A stretch of DNA of 64,000 nt, taken from the NCBI GenBank assembly GCA_902494195.1, contig CABUSH010000010.1:17980-81979 (forward strand). Direction: 5' to 3'. The first letter of the stretch is position 1, and every line of letters begins with the position of its first letter. The stretch comes from an uncultured Collinsella sp. GTDB lineage: Bacteria; Actinomycetota; Coriobacteriia; Coriobacteriales; Coriobacteriaceae. Made by a program: the position numbers and the translations under genes. A model generated the notes under the pieces. The model worked only from the letters and a program-made list of their open reading frames with translations, had not been told where the DNA came from and did not search any database. Below are positions 52,064 to 61,751 of this stretch, piece after piece.

Positions 52064-52924
52064 TTAATTCTGCGCCGTCCAGACTTCACCATCTCCAAAG
52101 TCGAGCAAGAGCGGGAGATGGGTATGTCGATTATCCGGTGACGGTATTTTTTTCCAATCGCCATACATCGTTGTTAGGTATTTTTCCGTCTTATGGGGAA
52201 CGGGGAATTCGATGCCTTCGAAAACCGCGCTACTAAGAGGAAAAAGATCCGAAATTGACACTGGCGCCATATTTGGCCAACTTAGAGTCAGACAGCAATC
52301 AGAGACCTCACCCGTATTTGAGTCGGCAATACAGGAGTCGAACAAATCCTGGTAAGAGCATGCTCCTTGAGAAACCAGTCGTTCCACCACGTGTATAGCA
52401 GAACAACCAATTTGCTCGAGTTGACCAAGGAGCCCTTTATGAGGGACGACAATGGAAGAAGAGTGATATAAATAGGCTCTTTTCTGAGCAATCGATGCAG
52501 TTCGGACTTGCTTTGCACGGAGACGTTTATCTACATAAAGACGGTCATATGGAAACACATCAACGAAGATGCCCATTGAGCTTGAGGCCTCTCGAGCCTC
52601 CTGATTTTCAAAGCGAGTTCCATCGCGATACACCTTAGCAAACATTGCGGCATAGCCGATGGTATTGCGTGATGTGTGAAGTGAATAGCCTTCCGGCAAG
52701 CCATCCTCGGCCAAGGAACAAAAGCGGTCATAATCTGAACGCATCATTCCGATATCTATATCATCATCCCAAGGGATAAACCCCCTATGACGCATTGCTC
52801 CTAAACATGTTCCACCGTCAAGCCACCACCTGATGCCGTACTTGGAGCAGAATGCAGCGACAACCTGAAGGATATCCAATTCAGTGTTTTGAAGCTTTAA
52901 TAGCGCGTGAGCTTTAGACATCAT
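52064..52924 (-). CDS. licD: LicD-family phosphotransferase (probable phosphocholine transferase)
   Basis: LicD enzymes move phosphocholine from CDP-choline onto a surface glycan in Haemophilus and pneumococcus. ATG 52924 (or the next ATG, 52921) is chosen, four bases after the flippase stop. The 286-residue protein has the defining motif WWLDGGTCLGAMRHRGFIPW followed by DDDIDIGM, and AMFAKVYRDGTRFENQEAR. LicD family members also handle other phospho-sugars, so the choline assignment rests on the LicC-LicA and LicB genes 7-10 kb away. It is placed between the Wzx flippase and the GT4 gene. Confidence 0.88.
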   Translation of the reverse strand: MMSKAHALLKLQNTELDILQVVAAFCSKYGIRWWLDGGTCLGAMRHRGFIPWDDDIDIGMMRSDYDRFCSLAEDGLPEGYSLHTSRNTIGYAAMFAKVYRDGTRFENQEAREASSSMGIFVDVFPYDRLYVDKRLRAKQVRTASIAQKRAYLYHSSSIVVPHKGLLGQLEQIGCSAIHVVERLVSQGACSYQDLFDSCIADSNTGEVSDCCLTLSWPNMAPVSISDLFPLSSAVFEGIEFPVPHKTEKYLTTMYGDWKKIPSPDNRHTHLPLLLDFGDGEVWTAQN

Positions 52925-52928
52925 CGGC

Positions 52929-54173
52929 CTATCTCTTTTCTCCAAACCATTGTTGCGTCTGTTTCCCCAAAACAAAAGACTGATAAATAAGGCAAATAGC
53001 ATTGGATATAAGCGCCGATACAGTAGGGCCATTTAAGCCAAACAGTATTTGCGCAGGAGCCATGACAGCAACAGAACTAATTAAGGACAATACGCTACCA
53101 ACAAATACCCCTCGGTAATTATCAAGAGAAACCAGCAAATCGTTGACAAACCAAGCGATGCCAGTCAAAAAGGCACAAGCCAACATAGGCTGAAGGAGAT
53201 CGGTATGTTTAGCTATTCCAGTGCCATAAAACAGTGACAGCAATAATTTACCGAAAAAGAAAAGGGCAACTGAAGATATGACACCGACAAAAAAGATGCC
53301 AGCAAGTATTTTACCTATGAGCGTAAAAAAGGACTTTTCTCTAGAATGGTAACGCTCTACTAGATAACCTAATAAAGGATTATAGATATAAGTCGCACCC
53401 ATTTGGATAATTGCCACAGGTGCAGCAACTGATGCATAAATACCCAGAGCAGAATCTCCGAATGAATAAGATAAATACTGCCTGGGAATATTCGGCGCCG
53501 CAGAGGCAGCAATGCCGCCCAGAACGATGGGCAAACAGCCACATAGGAAGACTCTGACCTTCGCTCGACTAATTCCAAGCCTGATTGCAGAAATCCGATT
53601 TGACCTTGGAAAATCATAAATAATTCCGATGCCTATTGTCACTACCGTCATAAGCAACAGTGCACCTTCGAGGCTATTTAAAAACCCAAAGACAACAATA
53701 AATGAAAGGAGAGAACCGATACCCTGCATTATGAGGGATTTCCCAATATAGTCCATCCTATGGCCAACCTGATCATTAGCATGCATGACATCAATGACTA
53801 AGCCGGCGGTTTTATAGAGAGCATACAGAAGAACAGCAGGCACCGTATCAATACGACACGTTGCAATGGAATAGACGGCTAACATTGCAAACGCTATAAA
53901 CGTAGTAAAGAAACGAAAAGTCAGGTATTCACCGGCAGAGTTTTTCCTTTCAACATCTGCAATTTGTACCGTGTACATCCTGTATTGGGCCAATTGAGAA
54001 AACATGTTGAAAATAGACATAGCCAGCGAATAAATGCCGGCAGCACTATATCCATCGGACAGCCGAACGACCAAAATGGTGATAAGCCACTGACAGCCTA
54101 AATTCGTCAACGAACCGACGGTATTCCAAAACATATTATGCTTAATCGAAAGAGTCTTCTCTGTGGCCTTCAC
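52929..54173 (-). CDS. Wzx-type oligosaccharide flippase
   Basis: This MOP-superfamily flippase is a 414-residue protein with about 12 membrane helices. It opens NMFWNTVGSLTNLGCQWLIT, a typical start of the Wzx/PST group, and has LGIYASVAAPVAIIQMGATY in the middle. It moves lipid-linked oligosaccharide across the membrane. The start is GTG 54173. The gene is AT-rich like its neighbours. A Wzy polymerase is not identified in the window. Confidence 0.88.
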   Translation of the reverse strand: MKATEKTLSIKHNMFWNTVGSLTNLGCQWLITILVVRLSDGYSAAGIYSLAMSIFNMFSQLAQYRMYTVQIADVERKNSAGEYLTFRFFTTFIAFAMLAVYSIATCRIDTVPAVLLYALYKTAGLVIDVMHANDQVGHRMDYIGKSLIMQGIGSLLSFIVVFGFLNSLEGALLLMTVVTIGIGIIYDFPRSNRISAIRLGISRAKVRVFLCGCLPIVLGGIAASAAPNIPRQYLSYSFGDSALGIYASVAAPVAIIQMGATYIYNPLLGYLVERYHSREKSFFTLIGKILAGIFFVGVISSVALFFFGKLLLSLFYGTGIAKHTDLLQPMLACAFLTGIAWFVNDLLVSLDNYRGVFVGSVLSLISSVAVMAPAQILFGLNGPTVSALISNAICLIYQSFVLGKQTQQWFGEKR

Positions 54174-54217
54174 TAATATAAGCGCCCTTCTAAACCTGCC
54201 GCGATAAGGATACGGAG

Positions 54218-55183
54218 CTATCTTGCAGCTTTAAGTTCTTTCAAAATCATAATAAACAGCCAATTCGGCACAAGACGTATAATGATATCTGCTTTAGCGA
54301 TAGACGGGCAAGCTCGTCGATATTTAAGTAATCCAAATATGGAACGCCGCTCTCTTGCTTCAGCGAACCCTATAATTTCCTTTAGATGTGGTGAATCGGG
54401 AAATCTATCGGCAAATCGCCTAGCAGTGTCAACCCTGTTTTTAACTCTTGTCGAATACCAATCATCTTTTGAAGAAACACCTGCAAGGAATCCAGTTTCG
54501 TTACCGCCATGTCGACGATACTTAACCAAGGGGGTCATGGTAAAGCTACACTTCCCCAGTTCGCTGCAACCCAATGTCAACCACAAGTCATGTGCAGTGG
54601 ATTCCGGAAAGGGAATCATCGACTTCGCCGCACTCGCATCTAACATGAGAGCCATACCAATGCCGTAACATACGCTTGCGGCCTGAACAGTAATATCCTC
54701 TCCAGAGCACCAATTTACTTCCGGTGAATTAGGGTGAGCTTTTCTATAGCTCTTTACCAGAATATTTCCGTTTTCGTCAATTACCGATCTATCACAAACA
54801 TCTAGAATTGAGCCTTCTTCTAGCATATGGTTGAGCGAAACTTCAACTCTATTAGGCTCCCAAATATCATCCTGATCGCAAAGTACTACGTAATCCCCTT
54901 CCGCCAAAGAGAGTAGTGCTTCGAACGATTTAACATAACCGAGATTATTATCACCATGATAATACCGATAGGCGTTTTTCGTTATATGCGCTTGGATAAA
55001 CCGCTCTAATGAATCCGATTCAGGGCAGTCATTTCTGACTAGAAGCGTAAGCGGAAAAGTTTGTTTATCTATCGAATCAAGTTGTTCCGCGAAAAACTTA
55101 AGATCGGGTTTATAAGCTGAGAGAAGTACGCATACGCCAATATCATTTCCCATTTCTATTTCCAAAAATCCTCCCAAAGTCAT
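54218..55183 (-). CDS. Family 2 glycosyltransferase (rhamnosyltransferase-like)
   Basis: The 321-residue protein has VCVLLSAYKPDLKFFAEQLD, LVRNDCPESDSLERFI and DYVVLCDQDDIWEPNRVEVS with the CDQDDIW metal site. The FPESTAHDLWLTLGC acceptor region follows. The CDQDD form occurs often in rhamnosyltransferases, and rhamnose synthesis genes are nearby, but the sugar is not proven. ATG 55153 (residue 11) is an alternative start. It leads the minus-strand group of seven genes ending at 47386. Confidence 0.88.
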   Translation of the reverse strand: MTLGGFLEIEMGNDIGVCVLLSAYKPDLKFFAEQLDSIDKQTFPLTLLVRNDCPESDSLERFIQAHITKNAYRYYHGDNNLGYVKSFEALLSLAEGDYVVLCDQDDIWEPNRVEVSLNHMLEEGSILDVCDRSVIDENGNILVKSYRKAHPNSPEVNWCSGEDITVQAASVCYGIGMALMLDASAAKSMIPFPESTAHDLWLTLGCSELGKCSFTMTPLVKYRRHGGNETGFLAGVSSKDDWYSTRVKNRVDTARRFADRFPDSPHLKEIIGFAEARERRSIFGLLKYRRACPSIAKADIIIRLVPNWLFIMILKELKAAR

Positions 55184-55526
55184 ATTTCCAAGATTAACAA
55201 AGCGATCATTAGAGTATTAAGGTGTTGTTCATTACGCTCAAAAAAGACAGGAGAAGCAGCGACCTTTAGATATTACATAGCAGCAAATTAAAGGTACTCC
55301 AGATTATTATTGACGCTAACGCCGTCACCTTCGTCACCTTTTCTGGGATGGCTTTTCTCAAGAATCTTTGAGCAGAAGACTCGTCGAAAACCCTGCACAC
55401 CAAAGTGTGCAGGGTTTTAAGCTTCCTTCTCCTGAATCCGCTGTCAAATCAAAGCATCCTCAGTTAAAATGCAACTTTATTTGAATTAATGTATTTATCC
55501 CTGCCTCTTAAAACGAGCACCCAATA
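55184..55526. other. Intergenic gap between glycosyltransferase and L,D-transpeptidase gene
   Basis: These 343 bases are AT-rich and hold no supported gene. They contain the terminator at 55387-55418 and presumably the promoter of the seven-gene group starting at 55183. The stretch TTTTCTGGGATGG near 55338 recalls the palindrome core at 31751 but has no matching arm. Confidence 0.5.
55387..55418 (-). terminator. Terminator of the L,D-transpeptidase repeat gene
   Basis: AAAACCCTGCACAC (55387-55400) pairs exactly with GTGTGCAGGGTTTT (55405-55418), loop CAAA. It lies 109 bases beyond the stop at 55527. T and A runs close the stem, so it could work both ways. Confidence 0.8.
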
Positions 55527-57596
55527 TCAATAAGTAACAACCTTTGTTCCATAAGGAATATTATCGTAAATCCATTTTGCGTTCTGGATCTCAAGACGCA
55601 CGCATCCGGCAGAGGATGGGACCCCCATCGTGGAATCCATCACGCGATTGCTATTAACATAGTAGGGTGAGGAATGGAATAGGTAATCACCATAGAACTG
55701 CGTGTAGTAATAGCAAGTATATCCATGCCCAAAGGAGTATCCCTTTCCGTAGACTTGATACTCCCCTATCACCGTAGGCGTGCTAGCTTTTCCCGTCGAA
55801 CATACATATCGACGGCTTAAGGACCAGTTATTCCAAGATCCAGTGTAAATACTCGTAACGCAACGTGACGTATCGACAAGTATCAGCCAATTTGTATTGC
55901 TTGAATAACTTTGAGCTCTAGCATCCATATAGTCTGACACCCACGCGCCGTTAGCCATAAAGTAATTCCAGGATCCGTCCACAACGCGCCAGCCAGTAGC
56001 CATAGCTCCACTAGCATCAAGCCAATACCAGGTGCCGCCCAGATTGAGCCATCCTGTCTGCATATAACCAGACGAATTCAAGTAATAACAAGATCCGTTA
56101 ACGGCAACCCAACCGGTTTTCATAACGTATGTGGATGGATCTAAATAGAACCAGGACCCATCCTTGTACAGCCAGCCAGATCGTGCATAGCCAGCGGTCT
56201 CATCAAAGAAGTACCATTTTCCATTTACGCTCTTCCATCCAACGCAGAGGGAACCATCGGTTGAATCAGCATAGAACTTGCAGCCCCCAAGCGTCACAAA
56301 CCCGTGAGCTTCGGCCAATTCGCCATCGCCGTTTAATGTAAACAGTTTTCCATTACGCAATGCTCCACACAATGAGCAATCAGAACCAGCAAAAGCCTTA
56401 GACGGCTCTTCTGCATACGAGCCCTGAGCATCTACCCATTCACGACAAGCAACAGCGCCTGAAGCTTTTGCATAATAGCTTTTCCCATTAACAGAAAAAT
56501 GACCAAGTAGCATTTTACCGTCGGCGACAGAATCGAGATAATAGTATTGACCACCGTCCTTCAACCATCCCGTCTTTACAATGCCCGACGCATTAGAAGG
56601 CTCAGCGTAATACCAGTCTCCGTCGCTCACAAACCAGCCGAGTGACAGCGCTCCCGTTGAAGAAAAATGATACCGATTGGATCCGATGACATAAAAGCCG
56701 GTAACCATTCTATTGTCATTTGCGACATCGAGCCAATACCAAGCGCCGTTCACCGAACGCCAGCCCGACGCAAGTGCGCCGGAACCGTCAGCGTAATACC
56801 AGTCCGTACCATCAAACGCCCAGCCTACAACCATTGCGCCGGAATCAGATAAATAGTAACGAGACGAACCGACGGAAACGATACCCCTAGACATGGCGCC
56901 ATCATTGGCGGGATCAAGCCAATACCAACTATTGTCAGCTTGGAGCCAGCCTGTTAAAACTTCACCATTGCAACCCCAATACCATAAACCGTTATCAAGA
57001 CACCATCCATTAATCAGCCCATAGGCTCCAAGAAGATAAGGATGCCCATCAATAACACGTCGACCAGTAGCCATAGAACAGCTGTTAAGGGAGTCAAACC
57101 AGTACCATTGACCTCCAATAAACTGCCAGCCACTTGCCAAAGCGCCTGATGGACTCGCGTAATACCACTTATTGTCAGTAAAAATCCAGCCGCAGCTCAT
57201 TGCACCGTCACGAGCGGGGTCCAAATAGTACAACGAGTCGTCAATATTCTGCATTCCGGTCAAACGACGGCCGTCAAGATAGTAATACCAGGACAAACCG
57301 TTCCATTGCCATCCAGATAGCTTTTCTGTCCTCGACGGTTCTTGGCTTTCGACAACCTGTTGGTTCGAATCTTCCGATGTTTTGCCGGCACAATCACTGG
57401 AGTCTTGAGAGCAACTGCCACCGACAAATGCTCCCGACCCTCCTGTCGAGTCGCGGTCAACGACACCGTTATCCGCCCCCTCTTCCACGGCATAAGCAGT
57501 GCAAGAAAATGCGGGAACTGAAACTGAGAGTAAGGCGGAAAATAGCATCAAGCCAATTACTCGCCAACAAATTCGATGTTCAATCTGGACATTCAT
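55527..57596 (-). CDS. Secreted choline-binding-type repeat protein with L,D-transpeptidase domain
   Basis: The 689-residue protein has a signal peptide (about residues 1-36), a low-complexity linker, and some twenty aromatic repeats. A typical repeat is GTWYYLDASGAMATGWRV-like GTWYWLDASGAMATGWRVVD. The C-terminal YkuD domain starts near residue 561: LFHSSPYY (His641) and SSAGCVRLE (catalytic Cys665) match the HX..SXGCXR pattern. Such domains form 3-3 peptidoglycan cross-links or attach proteins to the wall. Placed next to the other repeat protein genes, it probably acts on the cell surface. Confidence 0.9.
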   Translation of the reverse strand: MNVQIEHRICWRVIGLMLFSALLSVSVPAFSCTAYAVEEGADNGVVDRDSTGGSGAFVGGSCSQDSSDCAGKTSEDSNQQVVESQEPSRTEKLSGWQWNGLSWYYYLDGRRLTGMQNIDDSLYYLDPARDGAMSCGWIFTDNKWYYASPSGALASGWQFIGGQWYWFDSLNSCSMATGRRVIDGHPYLLGAYGLINGWCLDNGLWYWGCNGEVLTGWLQADNSWYWLDPANDGAMSRGIVSVGSSRYYLSDSGAMVVGWAFDGTDWYYADGSGALASGWRSVNGAWYWLDVANDNRMVTGFYVIGSNRYHFSSTGALSLGWFVSDGDWYYAEPSNASGIVKTGWLKDGGQYYYLDSVADGKMLLGHFSVNGKSYYAKASGAVACREWVDAQGSYAEEPSKAFAGSDCSLCGALRNGKLFTLNGDGELAEAHGFVTLGGCKFYADSTDGSLCVGWKSVNGKWYFFDETAGYARSGWLYKDGSWFYLDPSTYVMKTGWVAVNGSCYYLNSSGYMQTGWLNLGGTWYWLDASGAMATGWRVVDGSWNYFMANGAWVSDYMDARAQSYSSNTNWLILVDTSRCVTSIYTGSWNNWSLSRRYVCSTGKASTPTVIGEYQVYGKGYSFGHGYTCYYYTQFYGDYLFHSSPYYVNSNRVMDSTMGVPSSAGCVRLEIQNAKWIYDNIPYGTKVVTY

Positions 57597-57639
57597 TTCA
57601 GGCCCCCAAACCGATATCGACCGTCTTACAGCAAATCAA

Positions 57640-59811
57640 TTAAATAAATGGACGGGCTGCGCCGATCACATTTCCCCTTGCGCTAATGGGATGAATTCCG
57701 ACGCCCTGATGAGGCCAGGAGTCAATCATCATACCGCCGCCAAGTGCAATTGCGATATGCCCACGGTAATAAATCACATCGCCGCGCTGAACCGAGTTCG
57801 TGCTCACGGGCATAAAGATATTGCTTCGATACCAATTCATCGAATTGTAGGTTTGGCTTGGATCCCAGCGATGGTTATAAGGGTTGTAAACACCCATATC
57901 CATGCCAGTAGCATAAAGGCACTGCAAGACAAAACCAGAGCAATCAACAGCTCCACCGGGAGCGGTAGACCAAGGCTCAATATATTGCGTACCAATATAC
58001 TCATAGGCGCGCTGGATAAAGGCGTTCACGCAATCTTCCCGCGTTGCTTCGACAGAAATGCGAGAAGGGGTCACATAGGTAAAGTATCCGGTGCAATAGC
58101 TAGGCAGCTGAACAGTCCAAGAACTGACCTGAGGATACTGGGATGGATTTTGCCAGCCAACTTTGTCGCACTGACCATCGCCCCAGAAAACTCGACGAAC
58201 GCCATCGATGGTTCTTGCGCCCGTCGCCATAGCACCGCTGCCGTCTAGCCAATACCACTTACCCGAATCTTTAAGCCAGCCAACATGCATGCTTCCATTG
58301 GACTCAAGGTAATACCATGTTCCATTCAGGCATTTCCAACCAGTTGCCATTTTTCCGTCAGCGTTTAGGTAATACCATGAACCGCCAGTAAAAACCCATC
58401 CGGTCTTCATCACGCCAGAATTGGCATCAAGCCAATACCAATCGCCGTCAATCTGCAGCCATCCAAGATGAATGGCACCCGTTCCGGGCTCAGCGTAAAA
58501 CCTTAGATTTGCGACATTAACCCAGCCGGACGCAGCCTGCCAACCATCAGCTCCAGCGGTTTTTAGGATAGTGCCGTTTTCGCGAATCACATCCTTGCAA
58601 AGATATCCATTATCATCAGCGTATCTTTGAACACCGTCATTAACGGTAACCCAGCTTGAAACCACAAGCCTACCGCTCTGGTTTGCAAAACAATCGTTGT
58701 CGCCCACCTCAAATAAGCCCGTTTTCATGAGATGGCTAACAGGGTCCAGGTAATACCAGCTCGTGCCTTCTTTATACCAGCCTGAAATAAGTGCGCCAGA
58801 TTGGGAGGCGAAATACCAGCCGGCCTCGGACTGAGCCCAGCCAACAGCCATAGCCCCATTAAACTTTAAATAATAAGTTGCATTGCCAAGGTCTAAATAG
58901 CCAACGGACATCTTACCGTCGGAGGCTGGGTCGAGATAATACCAAGCGCCGTTAACGTATTTCCAGCCAGTAGCCGCAATACCGTTGGAGCAGTAATACC
59001 AATCTGATCCATCCTTGTACCATCCATTTGCAAGGCCATAGTCACCAAAAATGTAGGTACATCCATCAATCTTTTGACGACCCTTGAACATGATGAACGT
59101 TTGTGAGTCAAAATAATAGCGAGCCCCACCTATCGTTTGCCATGACGAAGCAAGGGCACCCGATGAATAAGCCCAGTACCAATTCCCGTCAACGAGAATC
59201 CAACCGGTTTTCATAGCGCCAGTGGCATCTAAATAGTATTTCCCGCTCCCGAGGTCGACAAAACCAACCTGCATTATATGGGTGGCAGGATCCAGGTAAT
59301 ACCATGTGCCGTCTTGATAAAACCAACCAGCAGCTAAATCGCCTCCAGCATTGGCATAAAACCAATTTCCATCTGAGTTACGTAGCCATCAGTTCTGATA
59401 TAGCGCGCCAAAAGGCGTTGCGGCATTGCCGTCATTCGCATAAAACGAAGCAGTCAATCCGCCAGCATCGGTCACATTGAAATAACCTGTCTGCATTGCA
59501 CCATCATTGGCTGGATCAAGCCAATACCAATAGCCCCCGCTTTGCAGCCAGCCAGTTTGGTGTTTACCGTTTTTTCCGTAATACCAAACTCCAGACGACT
59601 CGTCTCGTTGCCAGCCATCTTTAATGACGGAAGAAATATCAGGTTGCAAATCATCGGAAACCACAGAAGAAAAATCCGCTTTTGACTCAATGCTCTGAGC
59701 CTCAACGGAATCCTGTGCAAACGCGACGTTCGCACTCAGGGGCAAGCAGCAAGCAGTGATTAATGACGCAGCAGCACAAACAAGCGTGGCCTTCTTTTCG
59801 AATCGATACAT
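57640..59811 (-). pseudogene. Choline-binding-type repeat protein with NlpC/P60 domain, interrupted by one TGA
   Basis: The frame runs from ATG 59811 (GGGAGGG upstream; signal peptide about residues 1-33) to 57640. It is broken only by TGA at 59389-59391, with no shift of frame. Codons on both sides continue the same repeat pattern: YQN, stop, WLRNSDGNWFYANAGG. Restoring one base (for instance GGA, Gly) would give 723 residues. The C-terminus is NlpC/P60: GAVDCSGFVLQCLYA (Cys) and YRGHIAIALGG (His), followed by DSW. The second part could be expressed from ATG 59274 but would lack a signal peptide. It could be a strain-specific loss, read-through or a sequencing error. Confidence 0.85.
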
Positions 59812-59901
59812 AAGCGACCCTCCCAGATATCTCATTAATTTATTTTAATCCACATTCCAGGATTGGTTTTCATTACTGTCTGTTCAGTCTGTGTAGATAA
59901 A

Positions 59902-59928
59902 TATATTAAATTGAACATAACGTTCAAT
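59902..59928 (+). promoter_or_regulatory. Candidate promoter and operator of licCA
   Basis: A TATATT box (59902-59907) precedes an exact inverted repeat ATTGAAC (59910-59916) / GTTCAAT (59922-59928) with a five-base centre. The site lies about 50 bases before the GTG start of a gene whose product begins with a winged helix. A repressor bound here would block the promoter. The -35 is unclear. Confidence 0.4.
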
Positions 59929-59976
59929 CATTCTATTCTTTCCTTAAGCAATGAACATCTTAATTGGAGGCCTGCA

Positions 59977-61749
59977 GTGGAACTGACCAAGCGTAACTTT
60001 TCTGTTCTGTACGAATACCTAAAGAACCCATATGCCAGCCAGCGAGAAGTTGCCGAGCGCACTGGCCTCTCACTTGGATCGGTAAACGCAGCAAATAAAG
60101 AGCTTACGAATCAGGGCCTTCTCGAATCGGACAGCCTAACCGACAGCGGTTACGAAGCACTTCACCCCTATAAGGTTGAAAACGCAGTGATATTGGCTGC
60201 GGGGCTTTCGAGCCGCTTTGCTCCCATTTCGTATGAAAAGCCCAAAGGCCTTTTAAAAGTACGTGGTGAGATTCTCATTGAGCGTCAAATTAGGCAGCTG
60301 CAAGACGCGGGTATCAGCAATATCACCGTCGTTGTCGGCTATAAAAAAGAGTATTTCTTCTATCTTGAAAGCAAGTTCGGCGTTTCGATTGTCGTCAACA
60401 ACGAATACGCATCTAAAAATAACCACGCATCGCTTATGTGCGTAAAAGAGCGACTTGGAAACACCTACATTTGCTCAAGCGATGATTACCTTCTAAACAA
60501 TCCGTTTGAGGCATATGTTTGGAAAGCATTTTATTCTGCTCAATATGCTGAAGGCGCCACCAAAGAATGGTGCATTCAAACGGGAGCAATGGATAGAATC
60601 ACCAACGTTACGATTGGCGGCTCCGATGCATGGTACATGCTCGGACATGTCTACTTTGATAAAGCCTTCTCGCTTGCGTTTAAGCAGATTCTTGAAACGG
60701 AATATAACAAGCCGGAAACAACGGACAAGCTTTGGGAAGATTTATATATCGAGCACATCAAGGAGCTCGATATGGTGATCAAAAAGTATCCTGAGGGCGA
60801 GATTAACGAATTCGATTCTCTTGATGAGCTGCGCGTCTTTGATCCACATTTTATCGAAAACGTTGACTCCGACATTTTCGATAACATCGAGCAAGTGCTC
60901 GGCTGTTCCAAATCAGAGATTCACGACGTTTATCCCCTTAAACAAGGTCTTACGAACCTATCGTGCCACTTTAGAACCAATGATGGAGAGTACGTTTACC
61001 GCCATCCGGGAGTCGGAACCGAACTGCTTATTAACAGAAATGGAGAAGTAGCCGCACTTAAAAAGGCCAAGGAACTCGGCCTTGACGATACGTTTATTCA
61101 TGAGGACCCAAAGCGCGGTTGGAAAATTTCGAAGTTTGTACCCAATGCAAAGCAGCCTGATCCGCATGATGCTGCCCAAATGAATCGAATGATGCAGATG
61201 TGTCGTTCGCTTCACGAGAGCGGTGCAAATGTCGAAACCGAGTTTGACTTCTACCTCGAAGCGAAGCGCTACGAATCACTTCTTCTGGAAAAAGGCCCTA
61301 TCGACATTCCAGGCTACAGGGAAATGGCCGCCGAAATCGATGAATTGGAGCACTTTGTTCAGGCCGACAATGCGCCAAAATGCCTTTGTCACAATGACTT
61401 CTTTTACCTCAATTTCCTTATCGATGAAAACGACAAGTACTATCTCATTGACTGGGAATATGCTGGCATGAGCGATTACGCGAACGATTTTGGAACGTGC
61501 AGTGTCTGCTGCGAGCTTTCCGAAGATGAAGTCGACCGCGCGCTTGATGCATATTTTGGGCGCAAGGCAACAAACAACGAAGTTGCGCATAACTATGCGC
61601 ACATTGCCCTTGCAGGATGGTGCTGGTACCTCTGGTCTCTTCTGAAAGAAGCCGAAGGCGACTTCGTGGGCGAATGGCTCTATATCTACTTCAATTACGG
61701 TGCCAAATACCTTAAAAAGGCACTGGAGATCTATCGGAAAGGTGAGTAA
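59977..61749 (+). CDS. licC/licA: Winged-helix - CTP:phosphocholine cytidylyltransferase - choline kinase fusion
   Basis: Three parts lie in one 590-residue protein. Residues 1 to about 62 form a MarR-like winged helix (PYASQREVAERTGLSLGSVN). Residues from about 68 to 300 form a LicC-type nucleotidyltransferase (AVILAAGLSSRFAPISYEKP, YICSSDDYLL). From about 310 to the end is a LicA-type kinase with the phosphotransfer motif CHNDFFYLNFLI (His472) and IDWEYAGMSD (Asp492). Together they would turn choline into phosphocholine and then CDP-choline. GTG 59977 has GGAGG eight bases upstream; a longer reading is not supported. The permease gene follows by two bases. Confidence 0.9.
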   Translation: MELTKRNFSVLYEYLKNPYASQREVAERTGLSLGSVNAANKELTNQGLLESDSLTDSGYEALHPYKVENAVILAAGLSSRFAPISYEKPKGLLKVRGEILIERQIRQLQDAGISNITVVVGYKKEYFFYLESKFGVSIVVNNEYASKNNHASLMCVKERLGNTYICSSDDYLLNNPFEAYVWKAFYSAQYAEGATKEWCIQTGAMDRITNVTIGGSDAWYMLGHVYFDKAFSLAFKQILETEYNKPETTDKLWEDLYIEHIKELDMVIKKYPEGEINEFDSLDELRVFDPHFIENVDSDIFDNIEQVLGCSKSEIHDVYPLKQGLTNLSCHFRTNDGEYVYRHPGVGTELLINRNGEVAALKKAKELGLDDTFIHEDPKRGWKISKFVPNAKQPDPHDAAQMNRMMQMCRSLHESGANVETEFDFYLEAKRYESLLLEKGPIDIPGYREMAAEIDELEHFVQADNAPKCLCHNDFFYLNFLIDENDKYYLIDWEYAGMSDYANDFGTCSVCCELSEDEVDRALDAYFGRKATNNEVAHNYAHIALAGWCWYLWSLLKEAEGDFVGEWLYIYFNYGAKYLKKALEIYRKGE

Positions 61750-61751
61750 CG

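Noticed and set aside
59389..59391. TGA as a selenocysteine codon
   Set aside because: The stop falls in a structural repeat, not a redox site, no SECIS-like hairpin is evident after it, and a Gly or Trp codon is expected by the repeat pattern.
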